Positions 28,769 through 38,233 of a DNA stretch of 64,000 bases are shown here, one piece after another. Under the pieces are notes generated by a model that saw only the letters and a program-made list of their open reading frames with translations, had not been told where the DNA came from and did no database searches. This stretch comes from Fulvivirga maritima. Lineage in GTDB: Bacteria; Bacteroidota; Bacteroidia; Cytophagales; Cyclobacteriaceae. The stretch's first letter is position 1; the number at the start of each line of letters is the position of its first letter. The translations under genes and the position numbers were made by a program. The stretch lies in contig NZ_CP089980.1 in the NCBI RefSeq assembly GCF_021389955.1, forward strand, positions 2,227,001-2,291,000. Direction: 5' to 3'.

Positions 28769-28835
28769 ATGCCCTATCTTCAAAGGCTTCTGCCGGTAAA
28801 TACAGATAATAATAATATTGGCTAAGCCTGAATCA

Positions 28836-28874
28836 TTAAAAAAGGGTGAAGCCTTTTAAGTTGACCTCACCCTT
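28836..28874 (-). terminator. Terminator after the PNGase F-like gene
   Basis: On the minus strand AAGGGTGA...TCACCCTT (28842-28849 and 28867-28874) followed by a T-run (complement of the A-run at 28838-28843). It serves the gene ending at 28899. Confidence 0.8.
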
Positions 28875-28898
28875 GGTGGACTATGATTTTATTACTTA

Positions 28899-30611
28899 CT
28901 AATCTATCTCTCCAATAAGTACACCAGAAACATTCCAGGCGCTAAACATATTGCCTTCTCTTTCCCCTAAAGGAATATACACTTCTATAGTGTGTTTACC
29001 AGGTGTTAGGTTTTCGATATCAGTATAGTATGGATGAGAAACTGATCCCGGACACCATCCTGAGCGGCTCAGATCAGAAGAAGATAATCCATTCCAGAAA
29101 TTACCCGAGGCAGGATTATATGCTCTATAGGTTCCACAGTCAACTCTCCAGGGCGTATAGCTGAAAAAGGGCTCTCCATCTAAGAAAAGCTGGTTCTTTT
29201 TAGGAACGAATTCATCGCCACCTCCCCAGCCTCCATGGCCTGTAGAGATATATCTGAAGGTAGCATTTTTGACGCCTTCAGGTACTTCAAATTCTACTTT
29301 TAAGGTATCTGTTTTAAACATGGTTCCATATTCTTGGCCAGCCATTTCCATTACGTTGGTAGTGTTAAATACAGATTGTACCCAGTGCTTTCCTTTAGGC
29401 TCTTCTGATGATTCTTGTTCGTTAAGATGGTATTTCAAATTGAGGCTTACTTTATGACCACCACCGTCATAATTTCCTATGAATACTGCCAGCCAACATT
29501 CGCCCTGTAAAACAGGAAGCAAATGACTTACCTCTTCTTTATAAGTTACAGAATCAGCCCAGGCAATTCCTACATCTCTCTTGTCATTGAAATGATTTAC
29601 GCCAAATGGAGTGAAAAAGCGCATCAACTCAATTATAGGATCATAATCATCGGTACTAACCACACCTTGATAGGTCTTATTTTCTTTGCTTACATACTTA
29701 GGCAGGGCGTCAACACCTGATTTTAAACCATCTAAAAAGCTTTTCTCTTTCCCTGTAGGGATAATGAATGCTGAGCCAGTTCTGTCATAGGCATCACCAT
29801 TAGATTTTTCTACTACCTCAGCAAATACTGTAGTGCCATTAGGAACCTCAGGAAGCTTCACTTTTTTAGCGATCACGGTGCCGCCGGCAAACCTGTATAG
29901 CGCGTCAGTTACATTTCCTTCAGGGTTATTAATCTCATCACCCCAATTAATTTGTTCGTTCTCAAAAACTTTCACCTCTTTCACAAACGCATTAGCTAAG
30001 CGTAAGCCAAAATTTACCTGATCGATTTCTTTACCTAAATCGGTTGGCATCAGTTTAGGTGCTTTTTTCTTTTTATAGAATTCTATGTCAGTAGCTTGCC
30101 ATCCGTAATTTTCATTACGTACATATTTCAAAACTAGTCCATTAGGGTACGGAAAAGATAATATTGGGGTGCCTTGCAAGCCTGTTTCAGTTGTAACCCA
30201 AAGTTCAATTTTATTAGAAAAAGAAGAACCGGTATACTTTTGACAATTGTAGCCTAGTATTTTAACAGGCGAACCTTCCGGCTTAAAGCCTTCGAGGTCA
30301 TTGAAATCCATTTGGGTGTAATAGGCATCACCGTCCATGAAAATGGCCTGGCGGTATATTTTCTTATTAGAATAATCGAAATAATTGGCCTGCTTAGGAA
30401 CCTCAGGGATTAGGTTTTTGTCAGACTGGTCTGTCCAGCTTTTGGCAATACCCTGGTTGTATTCCACTATTAATGGGTCTCGCTCTTTATTGATCTCACC
30501 ATTATGCCAAGCTGAATATTCTACCTTTCCACTTTTGCCTTGTTGGCTTACTTCTGCTATGCTTAGGCCGGAAATGCTAAACAGCAGTAATGTCATTATG
30601 AATTTATACAT
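28899..30611 (-). CDS. Secreted protein with PNGase F-like C-terminal region and GLPGLI-like N-terminal region
   Basis: About 570 residues. Start chosen at ATG 30611 (MYKFIMTLLLFSISGLSIAE), which begins a signal peptide; an upstream in-frame ATG at 30674 gives a non-signal N-terminus. The first third resembles the GLPGLI/LolA-like fold (VKILGYNCQKYTGSSF, IELWVTTETGL). The rest resembles the double jelly-roll of peptide-N-glycosidase F (YISTGHGGWGGGDEF, the Cys pair in VDCGTYRAYNP, SRSGWCPGS, LTPGKHTIEVYIPLG). PNGase F releases N-glycans from glycoproteins; whether this protein is active cannot be judged here. It is divergent from a secreted glycosidase at 30805, so a shared role in glycan use is plausible. 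Confidence 0.7.
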   Translation of the reverse strand: MYKFIMTLLLFSISGLSIAEVSQQGKSGKVEYSAWHNGEINKERDPLIVEYNQGIAKSWTDQSDKNLIPEVPKQANYFDYSNKKIYRQAIFMDGDAYYTQMDFNDLEGFKPEGSPVKILGYNCQKYTGSSFSNKIELWVTTETGLQGTPILSFPYPNGLVLKYVRNENYGWQATDIEFYKKKKAPKLMPTDLGKEIDQVNFGLRLANAFVKEVKVFENEQINWGDEINNPEGNVTDALYRFAGGTVIAKKVKLPEVPNGTTVFAEVVEKSNGDAYDRTGSAFIIPTGKEKSFLDGLKSGVDALPKYVSKENKTYQGVVSTDDYDPIIELMRFFTPFGVNHFNDKRDVGIAWADSVTYKEEVSHLLPVLQGECWLAVFIGNYDGGGHKVSLNLKYHLNEQESSEEPKGKHWVQSVFNTTNVMEMAGQEYGTMFKTDTLKVEFEVPEGVKNATFRYISTGHGGWGGGDEFVPKKNQLFLDGEPFFSYTPWRVDCGTYRAYNPASGNFWNGLSSSDLSRSGWCPGSVSHPYYTDIENLTPGKHTIEVYIPLGEREGNMFSAWNVSGVLIGEID

Positions 30612-30804
30612 TCTGTTTAATTTATTGAGAAGATTTTCAATGGTGAATTTATAAGAAACTAAATAATGATCCAAAGGGTGATAGAAATTAGTAAATCGAT
30701 TTAGCGATAATTTGAAGAAAATTTGTTAAACTAGTTGGTGTTCAATTGGGCGCTAACTAATTGAATACATGCTTTACCACGGTCTATTAAAAATTACTCA
30801 TACT

Positions 30805-33453
30805 ATGGAGAAAATATTTCAATCAAAATCTAAGGCATTTACCATATATACTTTGCTGGTAGTCTTAGCTCTTTTTTCAACTGCTTTTAATTCAATACAA
30901 GCACAGTCAAGGGAGGTGTTTAGCAGGTATAATTATTATATGCCTAATAATAAGGTTGAGCTGATCGCTGTACTACCTGAAGAAATTAATAAAAATGGAT
31001 GGAACATTGACCTATGGTTTGGAGAAAAGCATTTAGATATTACGGAAGCTCATGTTGATAATAGATTGGTGGCTACTCTACAAAATGCTTCCCTTCCTCA
31101 AGGCGTATCAGCATTAAAATACTCCTTGACTAAAAATAAAGCAGTAATTCAAGAAGGTCATATAAAGGTGACGTTGCTGCCTGCGAAATCTAATGCCGTT
31201 CAAATTGATAGGTTAACTGGTGGATTAATCGCTGATGGTCTTCCATTTTTTCCTTTCGGCTTTTATTGTGTACCAGTGGGTAATCTGCCTGAAAAGGAAG
31301 TGGTGCATGGTATGAATTTAATAGGACCATATCAGGATAATCAACCTGAAGGTTTAGCCCAGCGTAAGGCCTATATGGATCGGTGTGCTGAGCTAGGAAT
31401 AAAAGTGCAATATGCTGTGAATTCATTAATAGGCAGTGGTCATAACGGGGCACCAGGTTTAGATATGCCGAAGGAGGAAAAAATAGCTTTGTTGAAAAGT
31501 GAGATAGGGACTTTTAAAGATCATCCAGCACTTTTATCGTGGTATATAAATGATGAGCCAGATGGACAGGGCAGGCCGGCTTCCATCCTGGAAGAGGCAT
31601 ATGATGTTATTCATGAGGTAGATCCGTATCATCCTGTTTCAATTGTTTTTATGATGCCTTCTCGAGCTGCAGAATTTGAAAACACAATGGACATAGCCAT
31701 GACTGACCCTTATCCGATCCCTAAAGCGCCTGAAGAAGTTTTATATAATCTAAATGGTTATACAGATGCCTATCAATATAAGAAGTCAGTGTGGATGGTG
31801 CCTCAGGCTTTTGGTGGTCAAGAAATGTGGGAAAGAGAACCTACTGCCAATGAGCTAAGGGTAATGACGTATATGGGCCTGATCTCAGGTGCAAAAGGGA
31901 TTCAATATTATATCAGAGGTGAGGGTAATATTAATCCTCAAGCGGTATCTGCGTGGTCAGAGTGTAGTAATATGGCAGTAGAAGTTTCGCAAATGGCTTC
32001 ATTTCTACTGTCTGCAGACTTAGCTCCGGAGGCGAAGGTCTCAGACGATCGTATTCTCACTAAAGCCTTTAAATACCAAGGCAACCTACTTGTAATAGCC
32101 GTTAATAAAGATAACAAGCCCAAAAGTTTGGATATAGATATTGAGAATGATGGCGTGAATTATAAGCAAGAAGCTGAGTTATGGTTTGAAAACAGATCTG
32201 TAGCTTATGGTGACAATCACATCCATGATATGATCGATGCTCTAAGTACCAGGGTTTATCTAATTCATAAAGGAGACTCTGAGGAAGTAGCTAAGGTGTC
32301 AAGCAAAAACTTAATTGTTAACCCAAGTTTTGAAGAGGTAACAAGTGCGGGGCAGTCCATTGGTTTCAATAAAACCTATACAGATTTTGCTCAGAAGGAT
32401 CTGGGAGCTACCGTATTCACTGACCCTAGGTTGAGTGTAGATGGAATGCTAAGCCTTAGAGTGATAAGCCCCAGGGATAACGGAGGGAATAAAATTCGTT
32501 TTTTACCATTGGTAGTAAATAAGGATAATAGCTATGAAGTTTCTATTTGGGGAATGGCCAAAGCACAGGAAAAAATGCCTTCTTTTACTTTGTCTATGAA
32601 GTTAATGAATGAACAACGCTCCTTTCAATTAACCTCTGAATGGAAAAAATACTCATTTGTATTTACTGCACCCGTTTCTTCTACTAACAACCTCCTTACT
32701 CTGGAAATGAAAGATAGTGGTACTGGTTGGTTCGATTTACTGCAAATGTGCCCTACACCCGTTATTAATTATGAAATAACACCTGAGAATATAGCTGAAG
32801 TGACTATTGAAGGGGGTGAAGAGAAAGGCAAAATCCGATTTGATATTGATAAAGAACCTACTGCTAAAAGTAGTATTTATAAGAGGCCGATTACAATTAA
32901 AAAATCAGCCACAGTTTATGCCGCGATATTTGACGGTAAAAAGGAATATGCTGCTTCTCAATTATTTATTCCTGTCAATCGGGCGCTGGGAAAGCCTGCT
33001 ACTTTGAAGAATCCTGCTCATGCCCAGTACCCGGCCAATGGAGCAAATAGCCTAACCGACGGTGTTATGGGATCTACTGCTTTTAAAGACGGGAAATGGT
33101 TAGGGTTTAGTGGTACTGATATGATAGCGACGGTTGATTTGAAAGAGCTTACTCAAATCAATAAGGTGAGCGGCAGCTTTTTATGTGATCCTAATAGCGG
33201 TATTTTCCTGCCCACCAAAATAGAGGTATATACTTCTGTAGACGGTGTTAATTTCGATTTTGTAGGCGAACAAGAAAATTTGGCAGGAAATGTAAGAGGC
33301 GAGCCGGTGGTTCATCAGTTGTCGGTAGAAATAAAAGATCAGCAGGTGCGCTATGTGAGGCTAAAAGCCAAAGCTTACGGTCGAATTCCTGAAGGCTATC
33401 TTTTTACAGGCTCTATTTCATGGCTGTTTGCTGATGAAATATTGATTGAGTGA
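30805..33453 (+). CDS. Secreted TIM-barrel glycoside hydrolase-like protein with C-terminal discoidin (F5/8 type C) domain
   Basis: About 882 residues. Start at ATG 30805 (MEKIFQSKSK), giving a signal peptide that ends NSIQAQ. After an N-terminal beta domain (about 35-130) comes a (beta/alpha)8-like catalytic region (about 135-490; ADGLPFFPFGFYCVP, HPALLSWYINDEPDGQG). The Glu in NDEP is the likely acid/base, as in clan GH-A enzymes. Then a CBM4/9-like jelly roll (about 510-660; NLIVNPSFEEV), a chitobiase/FN3-like spacer (about 665-730) and a discoidin domain (about 735-882; ALGKPATLKNPAH, SLTDGVMGST). No T9SS tail, so it is periplasmic or released otherwise. The exact GH family and substrate are not identifiable by eye. 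Confidence 0.72.
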   Translation: MEKIFQSKSKAFTIYTLLVVLALFSTAFNSIQAQSREVFSRYNYYMPNNKVELIAVLPEEINKNGWNIDLWFGEKHLDITEAHVDNRLVATLQNASLPQGVSALKYSLTKNKAVIQEGHIKVTLLPAKSNAVQIDRLTGGLIADGLPFFPFGFYCVPVGNLPEKEVVHGMNLIGPYQDNQPEGLAQRKAYMDRCAELGIKVQYAVNSLIGSGHNGAPGLDMPKEEKIALLKSEIGTFKDHPALLSWYINDEPDGQGRPASILEEAYDVIHEVDPYHPVSIVFMMPSRAAEFENTMDIAMTDPYPIPKAPEEVLYNLNGYTDAYQYKKSVWMVPQAFGGQEMWEREPTANELRVMTYMGLISGAKGIQYYIRGEGNINPQAVSAWSECSNMAVEVSQMASFLLSADLAPEAKVSDDRILTKAFKYQGNLLVIAVNKDNKPKSLDIDIENDGVNYKQEAELWFENRSVAYGDNHIHDMIDALSTRVYLIHKGDSEEVAKVSSKNLIVNPSFEEVTSAGQSIGFNKTYTDFAQKDLGATVFTDPRLSVDGMLSLRVISPRDNGGNKIRFLPLVVNKDNSYEVSIWGMAKAQEKMPSFTLSMKLMNEQRSFQLTSEWKKYSFVFTAPVSSTNNLLTLEMKDSGTGWFDLLQMCPTPVINYEITPENIAEVTIEGGEEKGKIRFDIDKEPTAKSSIYKRPITIKKSATVYAAIFDGKKEYAASQLFIPVNRALGKPATLKNPAHAQYPANGANSLTDGVMGSTAFKDGKWLGFSGTDMIATVDLKELTQINKVSGSFLCDPNSGIFLPTKIEVYTSVDGVNFDFVGEQENLAGNVRGEPVVHQLSVEIKDQQVRYVRLKAKAYGRIPEGYLFTGSISWLFADEILIE

Positions 33454-33478
33454 AAAGGAAATAAACCGTATTATGTTT

Positions 33479-33736
33479 TCAAGAAATGTCTTCCGGCAGC
33501 TTTATCTGATCAGAGTAGAATTTCATTCTAGAATGGTTTTGGTCTAGCGGCTGTATCCTTTCTATAAAGTCATGCTTATGATTATAAAAAACTTCCACAT
33601 AAAAATTATGTAGGAGGTAAAGATTCACTTTGTAGCCATAATAACGAATAGAAACTACAAAATCACCCTCAAGAAAGAGTGTTCGCAGTTTTTCCCGAGC
33701 GGGCAATTCGTTAAAAAAGACATGGCTTTGAATCAT
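33479..33736 (-). CDS. Small conserved hypothetical protein
   Basis: 85 residues, no signal peptide, no recognised domain. The sequence (ELPAREKLRTLFLEGDFVVSIRYYGYKVNLYLL) alternates hydrophobic and polar residues like a small beta-rich cytosolic domain. It lies convergent to the glycosidase, 25 nt past its stop, and upstream of no other gene on its strand. The codon pattern looks coding, but I cannot assign a function. Confidence 0.5.
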   Translation of the reverse strand: MIQSHVFFNELPAREKLRTLFLEGDFVVSIRYYGYKVNLYLLHNFYVEVFYNHKHDFIERIQPLDQNHSRMKFYSDQIKLPEDIS

Positions 33737-33810
33737 ATCGTCATTTTTCGAAAATAAGAAGCGAAAAGTTAAGAGTAATAGAGCTAAAAATGAAGGAGAA
33801 GAGGAAAATA

Positions 33811-33840
33811 AAAAAGCCTTCTTGATCTAAGAAGGCTTTT
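33811..33840 (-). terminator. Terminator of the tRNA-His transcript
   Basis: AAAAGCCTTCTT (33812-33823), loop GATCT, AAGAAGGCTTTT (33829-33840): a 12-bp perfect stem. On the minus strand it ends in a T-run directly after the tRNA. Confidence 0.9.
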
Positions 33841-33841
33841 G

Positions 33842-33916
33842 GGTGGAAGATCGGGCTCGAACCGACGACCTCCTGAACCACAATCAGGCGTTCTAACCAA
33901 CTGAACTACAACCACC
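33842..33916 (-). tRNA. tRNA-His (anticodon GTG)
   Basis: Minus-strand cloverleaf with encoded G at position -1 paired to C73, the histidine identity feature. D arm GTTC/GAAC, anticodon arm CCTGA-TTGTGGT-TCAGG (anticodon GTG) and T arm GTCGG-TTCGAGC-CCGAT are sound. The acceptor stem is GTGGTTG against CTTCCAC: positions 5:68 and 6:67 are U-U mismatches where GTGGAAG would pair fully. CCA is not encoded. It has its own promoter and terminator. Confidence 0.9.
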
Positions 33917-33936
33917 ATTTTTCCCTAAAGGGACTG

Positions 33937-33967
33937 CAAATTTAGAGAGTAGTTCTGAATTTACAAA
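33937..33967 (-). promoter_or_regulatory. Promoter of tRNA-His
   Basis: On the minus strand TTTG (33967-33964), a 19-nt spacer, and TAAATTTG (33944-33937): a perfect Bacteroidota promoter about 20 nt upstream of the tRNA. Confidence 0.85.
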
Positions 33968-33988
33968 TACTATTTCAGGAAAATATTT

Positions 33989-35330
33989 TTATCTTTTATT
34001 AAAAAGTAGTCTATGGCCCTTTTTGCCCTCATTAAAGGTGCCATTATTATAGGCATGATGGCCAGAAACGAAGGTATTTTCTACTTTTGCGCTAAATTGA
34101 TGACCTTCAAAAGGAGACCAGCCACACTGAGCTAAAATATTACTTTTATCTACTACCCACCTGCTTTCAGGGTTTACAATGGCCAAATCAGCATAATATC
34201 CTTCTCTTATAAAACCTCTTTGCTTTATGTTGAATAATATGGCCGGGCTGTGGCTCATTTTTTCAACTATTTTTTCAATGCTGATTTTTCCCTGCTTACA
34301 AAAATCCATCATAGCTGTAATACTGTGCTGTACTAATGGCCCTCCGGAAGGTGCTTTGAAGTAGGTATTTTCTTTTTCTTCTATAGTATGCGGAGCATGG
34401 TCAGTAGCAATTACATCAATCCGATTATCTAAAACGGCATTAAATATAGCTTGCTGATCCGTAACCTTTTTTTACTGCGGGGTTCCACTTTATATAAGTG
34501 CCTTTTTTGTCATAGTCGGCATCATTAAACCACAAGTGATGAATACAGGCTTCAGCAGTAATGTTTTTATCTGCTAACGGAATGCTATTGTCAAATAAAC
34601 TAAGCTCTTTCTCAGTGCTGATATGAAGCACATGCAAACGGGCACCATGTTTTTTAGCCAGAGCTACTGCCTGGGAAGAGGAAAGATAACAGGCTTCAGC
34701 ACTTCTTATTTCCGGGTGGCAGCTAATAGGCACATCCTCACCATACTTTTCTTTAAAGAGCGCTGTATTTTTTCTGATGGTGGCCTCATCTTCGCAGTGG
34801 GTAGCAATAAGCATCTCTACTTTAGAGAAGATGTTATTTAATGTGGCTTCATTATCTACCAGCATATTTCCTGTAGAGGAGCCCATAAATACTTTTATCC
34901 CACAAACTTTATCAGCCGGAGTTTTTAAAACTTCTTCAATATTATCATTGCTGGCCCCCATAAAGAAACTATAGTTAGCCAGTGAGTCTTTTTTTGCTAT
35001 AGCATATTTATCTTCGAGCAATTCCTGTGTTAGCGCGTTGGGTACAGTGTTGGGCATCTCCATAAAAGAGGTTACCCCGCCGGCTACGGCTGCTTTTGCC
35101 TCAGTATAAATAGTGGCTTTGTGTGTTAATCCCGGCTCCCTGAAATGAACCTGATCATCAATAGCTCCGGGTATTACATATTTGCCCTGAGCATCAATTA
35201 TTTCATCTACACCTTCGGAAGAGATGTTATCAGCTATTTTTTCTATAAATTCGCCTTTTATCAGGATATCTGCAGGAAAGGTCTTACCTTCATTTACAAT
35301 ATTGGCGTTTGTAATTAGTGTGGTTTGCAT
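33989..35330 (-). pseudogene. pyrC: Dihydroorotase, frameshifted by one extra base in an A7 run
   Basis: Amidohydrolase that closes carbamoyl aspartate to dihydroorotate in pyrimidine synthesis. The start at 35330 (MQTTLITNANIVNEG) gives the usual N-terminus. Metal-site motif DDQVHFREPGLTHK, carboxylated-Lys region GIKVFMGSS, His in LIATHCEDE and LHVLHISTE are present. The first frame then stops after WNPAVKKGYGS. If the run of seven T at 34467-34473 (A7 on the gene strand) is read as six, the protein continues AVKKVTDQQAIFNAV, IATDHAPH and on to the stop at 33989, giving a normal 446-residue enzyme. So the gene is a single unit with a +1 frameshift, a likely sequencing error or a recent mutation. 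A near-match promoter (TTTG, 19 nt, GAAATTTG) lies just upstream. Confidence 0.9.
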
Positions 35331-35379
35331 AGACAAATTTCCTGTTTTTGATTGCAACAACAAATAAACTTAAATTTTT

Positions 35380-36675
35380 ATGGGGTCTGACAAGGCAAGC
35401 TTTCATGATTTTAAACTAAACAAGCAGCTTATTAATGCTGTGGAAGAGCTGGGCTATGATGAGCCTACGCCTATACAGCAAAAAGCAATACCTTTAGTTT
35501 TGAATGGTCATGATGTGATGGGGATAGCGCAAACGGGAACGGGAAAAACAGCGGCCTTTGTATTACCTATTCTTTATAAGGCGAAATACGCTCAGGGCAA
35601 TGACCCCAGAGTGCTTATTTTGGCGCCTACGAGAGAGCTGGCGCTGCAAATAGAGCAGTCAGTAAAGGAGCTTTCTTCATATACAGATTTGCGTTATTTA
35701 GCAATTTATGGTGGCTTAGGGCCAAAGGTGCAGATAGAGGCTGTACAAAAAGGAGTTGATATTCTGATTGCCACTCCAGGGCGATTTATGGATATTTACC
35801 TGAAAGGTGAGTTAGTTACCAAAAGTATAAAAACGCTGGTGTTAGACGAAGCTGATAAAATGATGGATATGGGCTTTATGCCGCAGATCCGAAAAATACT
35901 GGAGGTAATTCCTGTAAAGCGTCAAAATTTACTTTTCTCTGCTACTATGCCAGAAAAAGTAATACGCTTGTCAGAAGAGTTTCTGGAATTTCCTGAGGTG
36001 GCAGAAGTGGCACCACAAGCTACTGTGGCTGAAACGGTAGATCAGGAACTTTACGAAGTGCCTAACTTAAAGTCAAAAATCAATTTGTTAGAATACTTTC
36101 TGAAGAAGGAAGAGTTTGCAAGAGTTTTGATTTTCACTAAAACCAAGACCATCGCGGACAATGTGTTTAAGTACCTGGAAAGAAAAGATTATGGTAGCAT
36201 AAGAGTAATTCATTCTAATAAAGGGCAAAACAGCCGAATTAATGCTATTAATCAATTTAAGGAAGGGCAACTGCGTATTTTGGTATCTACAGATGTTTCA
36301 GCTCGGGGCATAGATGTAACTGAAGTTTCGCACGTTATCAATTTTGATGTCCCTGTTATTTATGAAGATTACGTTCACAGGATAGGTAGAACAGGTAGAG
36401 CTTTAAAGGAAGGCAAGGCACTTACTTTTGCCAACAAGGCCGAAATGCTTCATATTACTAAAATAGAGGAGTTAATTAAGGACACTATTCAGATAAAGCC
36501 AATTCCGGAAGGAGTAACTATCACAGAAACACCTAAGCCGGAGCGTCAGGATATTGAGCGAGATATAGATACCTTCAAAAGAAGGGAGAACCCTGATTTT
36601 AAAGGTGCTTTTCATGAAAAGAAGGTCAAATTTAAAGAGAAGAAGCCAGTATCTAAAAGAAGAAAAAGAAGGTAG
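35380..36675 (+). CDS. DEAD-box ATP-dependent RNA helicase
   Basis: A 431-residue RhlE/SrmB-like RNA helicase, cytoplasmic, remodelling RNA or ribosome assembly intermediates with ATP. Motifs in order: Q motif (FHDFKLNKQ, PTPIQQKAIP), motif I AQTGTGKT, Ia PTRELA, II DEAD (VLDEADKMMDMGF), III SAT, IV LIFTKTK, V STDVSARGIDV, VI HRIGRTGR. A basic C-terminal tail (KKVKFKEKKPVSKRRKRR) fits RNA binding. Divergent from pyrC with about 50 nt between starts. Length is typical of the short RhlE-type group; which one cannot be settled from sequence alone. Confidence 0.92.
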   Translation: MGSDKASFHDFKLNKQLINAVEELGYDEPTPIQQKAIPLVLNGHDVMGIAQTGTGKTAAFVLPILYKAKYAQGNDPRVLILAPTRELALQIEQSVKELSSYTDLRYLAIYGGLGPKVQIEAVQKGVDILIATPGRFMDIYLKGELVTKSIKTLVLDEADKMMDMGFMPQIRKILEVIPVKRQNLLFSATMPEKVIRLSEEFLEFPEVAEVAPQATVAETVDQELYEVPNLKSKINLLEYFLKKEEFARVLIFTKTKTIADNVFKYLERKDYGSIRVIHSNKGQNSRINAINQFKEGQLRILVSTDVSARGIDVTEVSHVINFDVPVIYEDYVHRIGRTGRALKEGKALTFANKAEMLHITKIEELIKDTIQIKPIPEGVTITETPKPERQDIERDIDTFKRRENPDFKGAFHEKKVKFKEKKPVSKRRKRR

Positions 36676-36846
36676 CCTAAATTAGACCCCTGCTTTTAGA
36701 TTATCTTTTTGGCTCGTAGGCCGAAAAACCTTCGGTTCCTTTCATTTATAAGAATAAATTCCAATCTTCAGTATTCTACTAAAGTGGATAGGGTACTCCT
36801 ATGCTTTTGGGTGGGATGAATATCACTTCTTAAATGCATCTTATAA

Positions 36847-38233
36847 ATGAAATTAAACGGCATTATAATCTTTTTGCTTTTTTTGACATCTACCATCCAG
36901 GCGCAAACGGATGATGAGAAGATGCTCAAAAATATTTTTGACTATGCGTTAGAGCACGGTCAATCATATGAAATGTTAGACTACCTAAGCAATGAAATTG
37001 GCGGGAGACTAAGCGGCTCTCCTGAGGCTGCGGCAGCGGTAGAGTGGAGCCGACAAACCATGACGGCTTATGGCTTTGATACCGTTTATTTACAAGAAGT
37101 GATGGTGCCGCACTGGGTGCGAGGGAAACAAGAAACAGTTAAAATTGCGAGTTCAGGTAAGTTTGGTCCTGAACTATTAGATGCGTGTGCTTTAGGAAAT
37201 TCTGTAGGTACTAATGAAGAAGGTGTGCTGGCAGAAGTGGTAGAAGTGATGGATTTTGATGAACTCAAAAAGCTGGGAAAGAAAAAGGTAGAGGGGAAAA
37301 TAGTGTTTTTTTAACCGACCTATGGACGCTAGCCTTATCAATACTTTCGCTGCTTATGGAGGTGCAGTAGGCCAGCGTGTAGCAGGAGCATCAGAAGCCG
37401 CTAAGTTGGGGGCTGTGGCGGTGGTAGTACGGTCTATGGCCTCTAATAATGATGATATTCCTCATACTGGTACGCTCCATTATGAAGAGGGAGTGAAAGC
37501 AATCCCGGCCGTGGCTATTAGTACTAATTCAGCAGATCTTTTAAGCAAGGCGGTGGCAGATGATGCTTCCTTAAAGTTGTATGTGGAAACTCACTGTAAA
37601 ACACTGCCAGATGTGCTTTCTTATAATGTAATTGGAGAGATGTATGGTAGCGGAAATACTGATGAATATATTGTAGTAGGCGGGCACTTGGATAGTTGGG
37701 ATCTGGGCGATGGCTCACATGATGACGGGGCAGGGTGTGTTCAGTCTATTGAGGTGCTAAGAATTCTTAAAGGGCTAAAGTATACTCCCCAGAAAAATAT
37801 ACGAGCTGTTATGTACATGAATGAAGAAAATGGTCTCAGAGGTGGTCTTAAATATGCTGAATTAGCCAGTTTCAATAAGGAAAAGCATATAGCGGCCATT
37901 GAGTCTGACAGAGGCGGTTTTACTCCTAAAGGGTTTACCATATCTGGCAGTGAAGCCGCGAGAACTTCTTTGATGTCATGGAAGCACTTATTTGAGCCTT
38001 ATACCATTTATGACTTTGGTAAAGAGGGTGGTGGTGCAGATATTGGCCCTCTCAAAGATCAAGGAACCGCTTTAATTGGCTTTCTGCCAGATTCTCAGCG
38101 TTATTTTAATTACCATCATACAGGTATAGATACTTTTGATAAAATCGATAAAAGAGAACTTGAGTTAGGAGCAGCCAGCATGGCGGCTTTGGTGTATTTA
38201 ATTGATAAATATGGCATCGATGGAAATCCTTGA
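36847..38233 (+). pseudogene. M28 carboxypeptidase Q-like peptidase, frameshifted by one extra base in a T7 run
   Basis: Secreted metallopeptidase (signal peptide MKLNGIIIFLLFLTSTIQAQ) resembling plasma glutamate carboxypeptidase/CPQ. The first frame ends ...GKIVFF-stop at the run of seven T (37306-37312). If six T are read, the protein continues GKIVFFNRPMDASLINTF, the usual sequence of this family, through zinc and catalytic motifs GGHLDSWDLG, SHDDGAGC, NEENGLRGG and YHHTGID, to a stop at 38231-38233. Total about 461 residues, normal for the family. The second part overlaps the nitronate monooxygenase start by 14 nt. The break is a +1 indel of the same type as in pyrC. Confidence 0.88.

Noticed and set aside
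36676-36846. Hairpin TTTTTGGC/GCCGAAAAA after the helicase gene
   Set aside because: The arms do not match exactly and there is no proper U-run; too weak to call a terminator.
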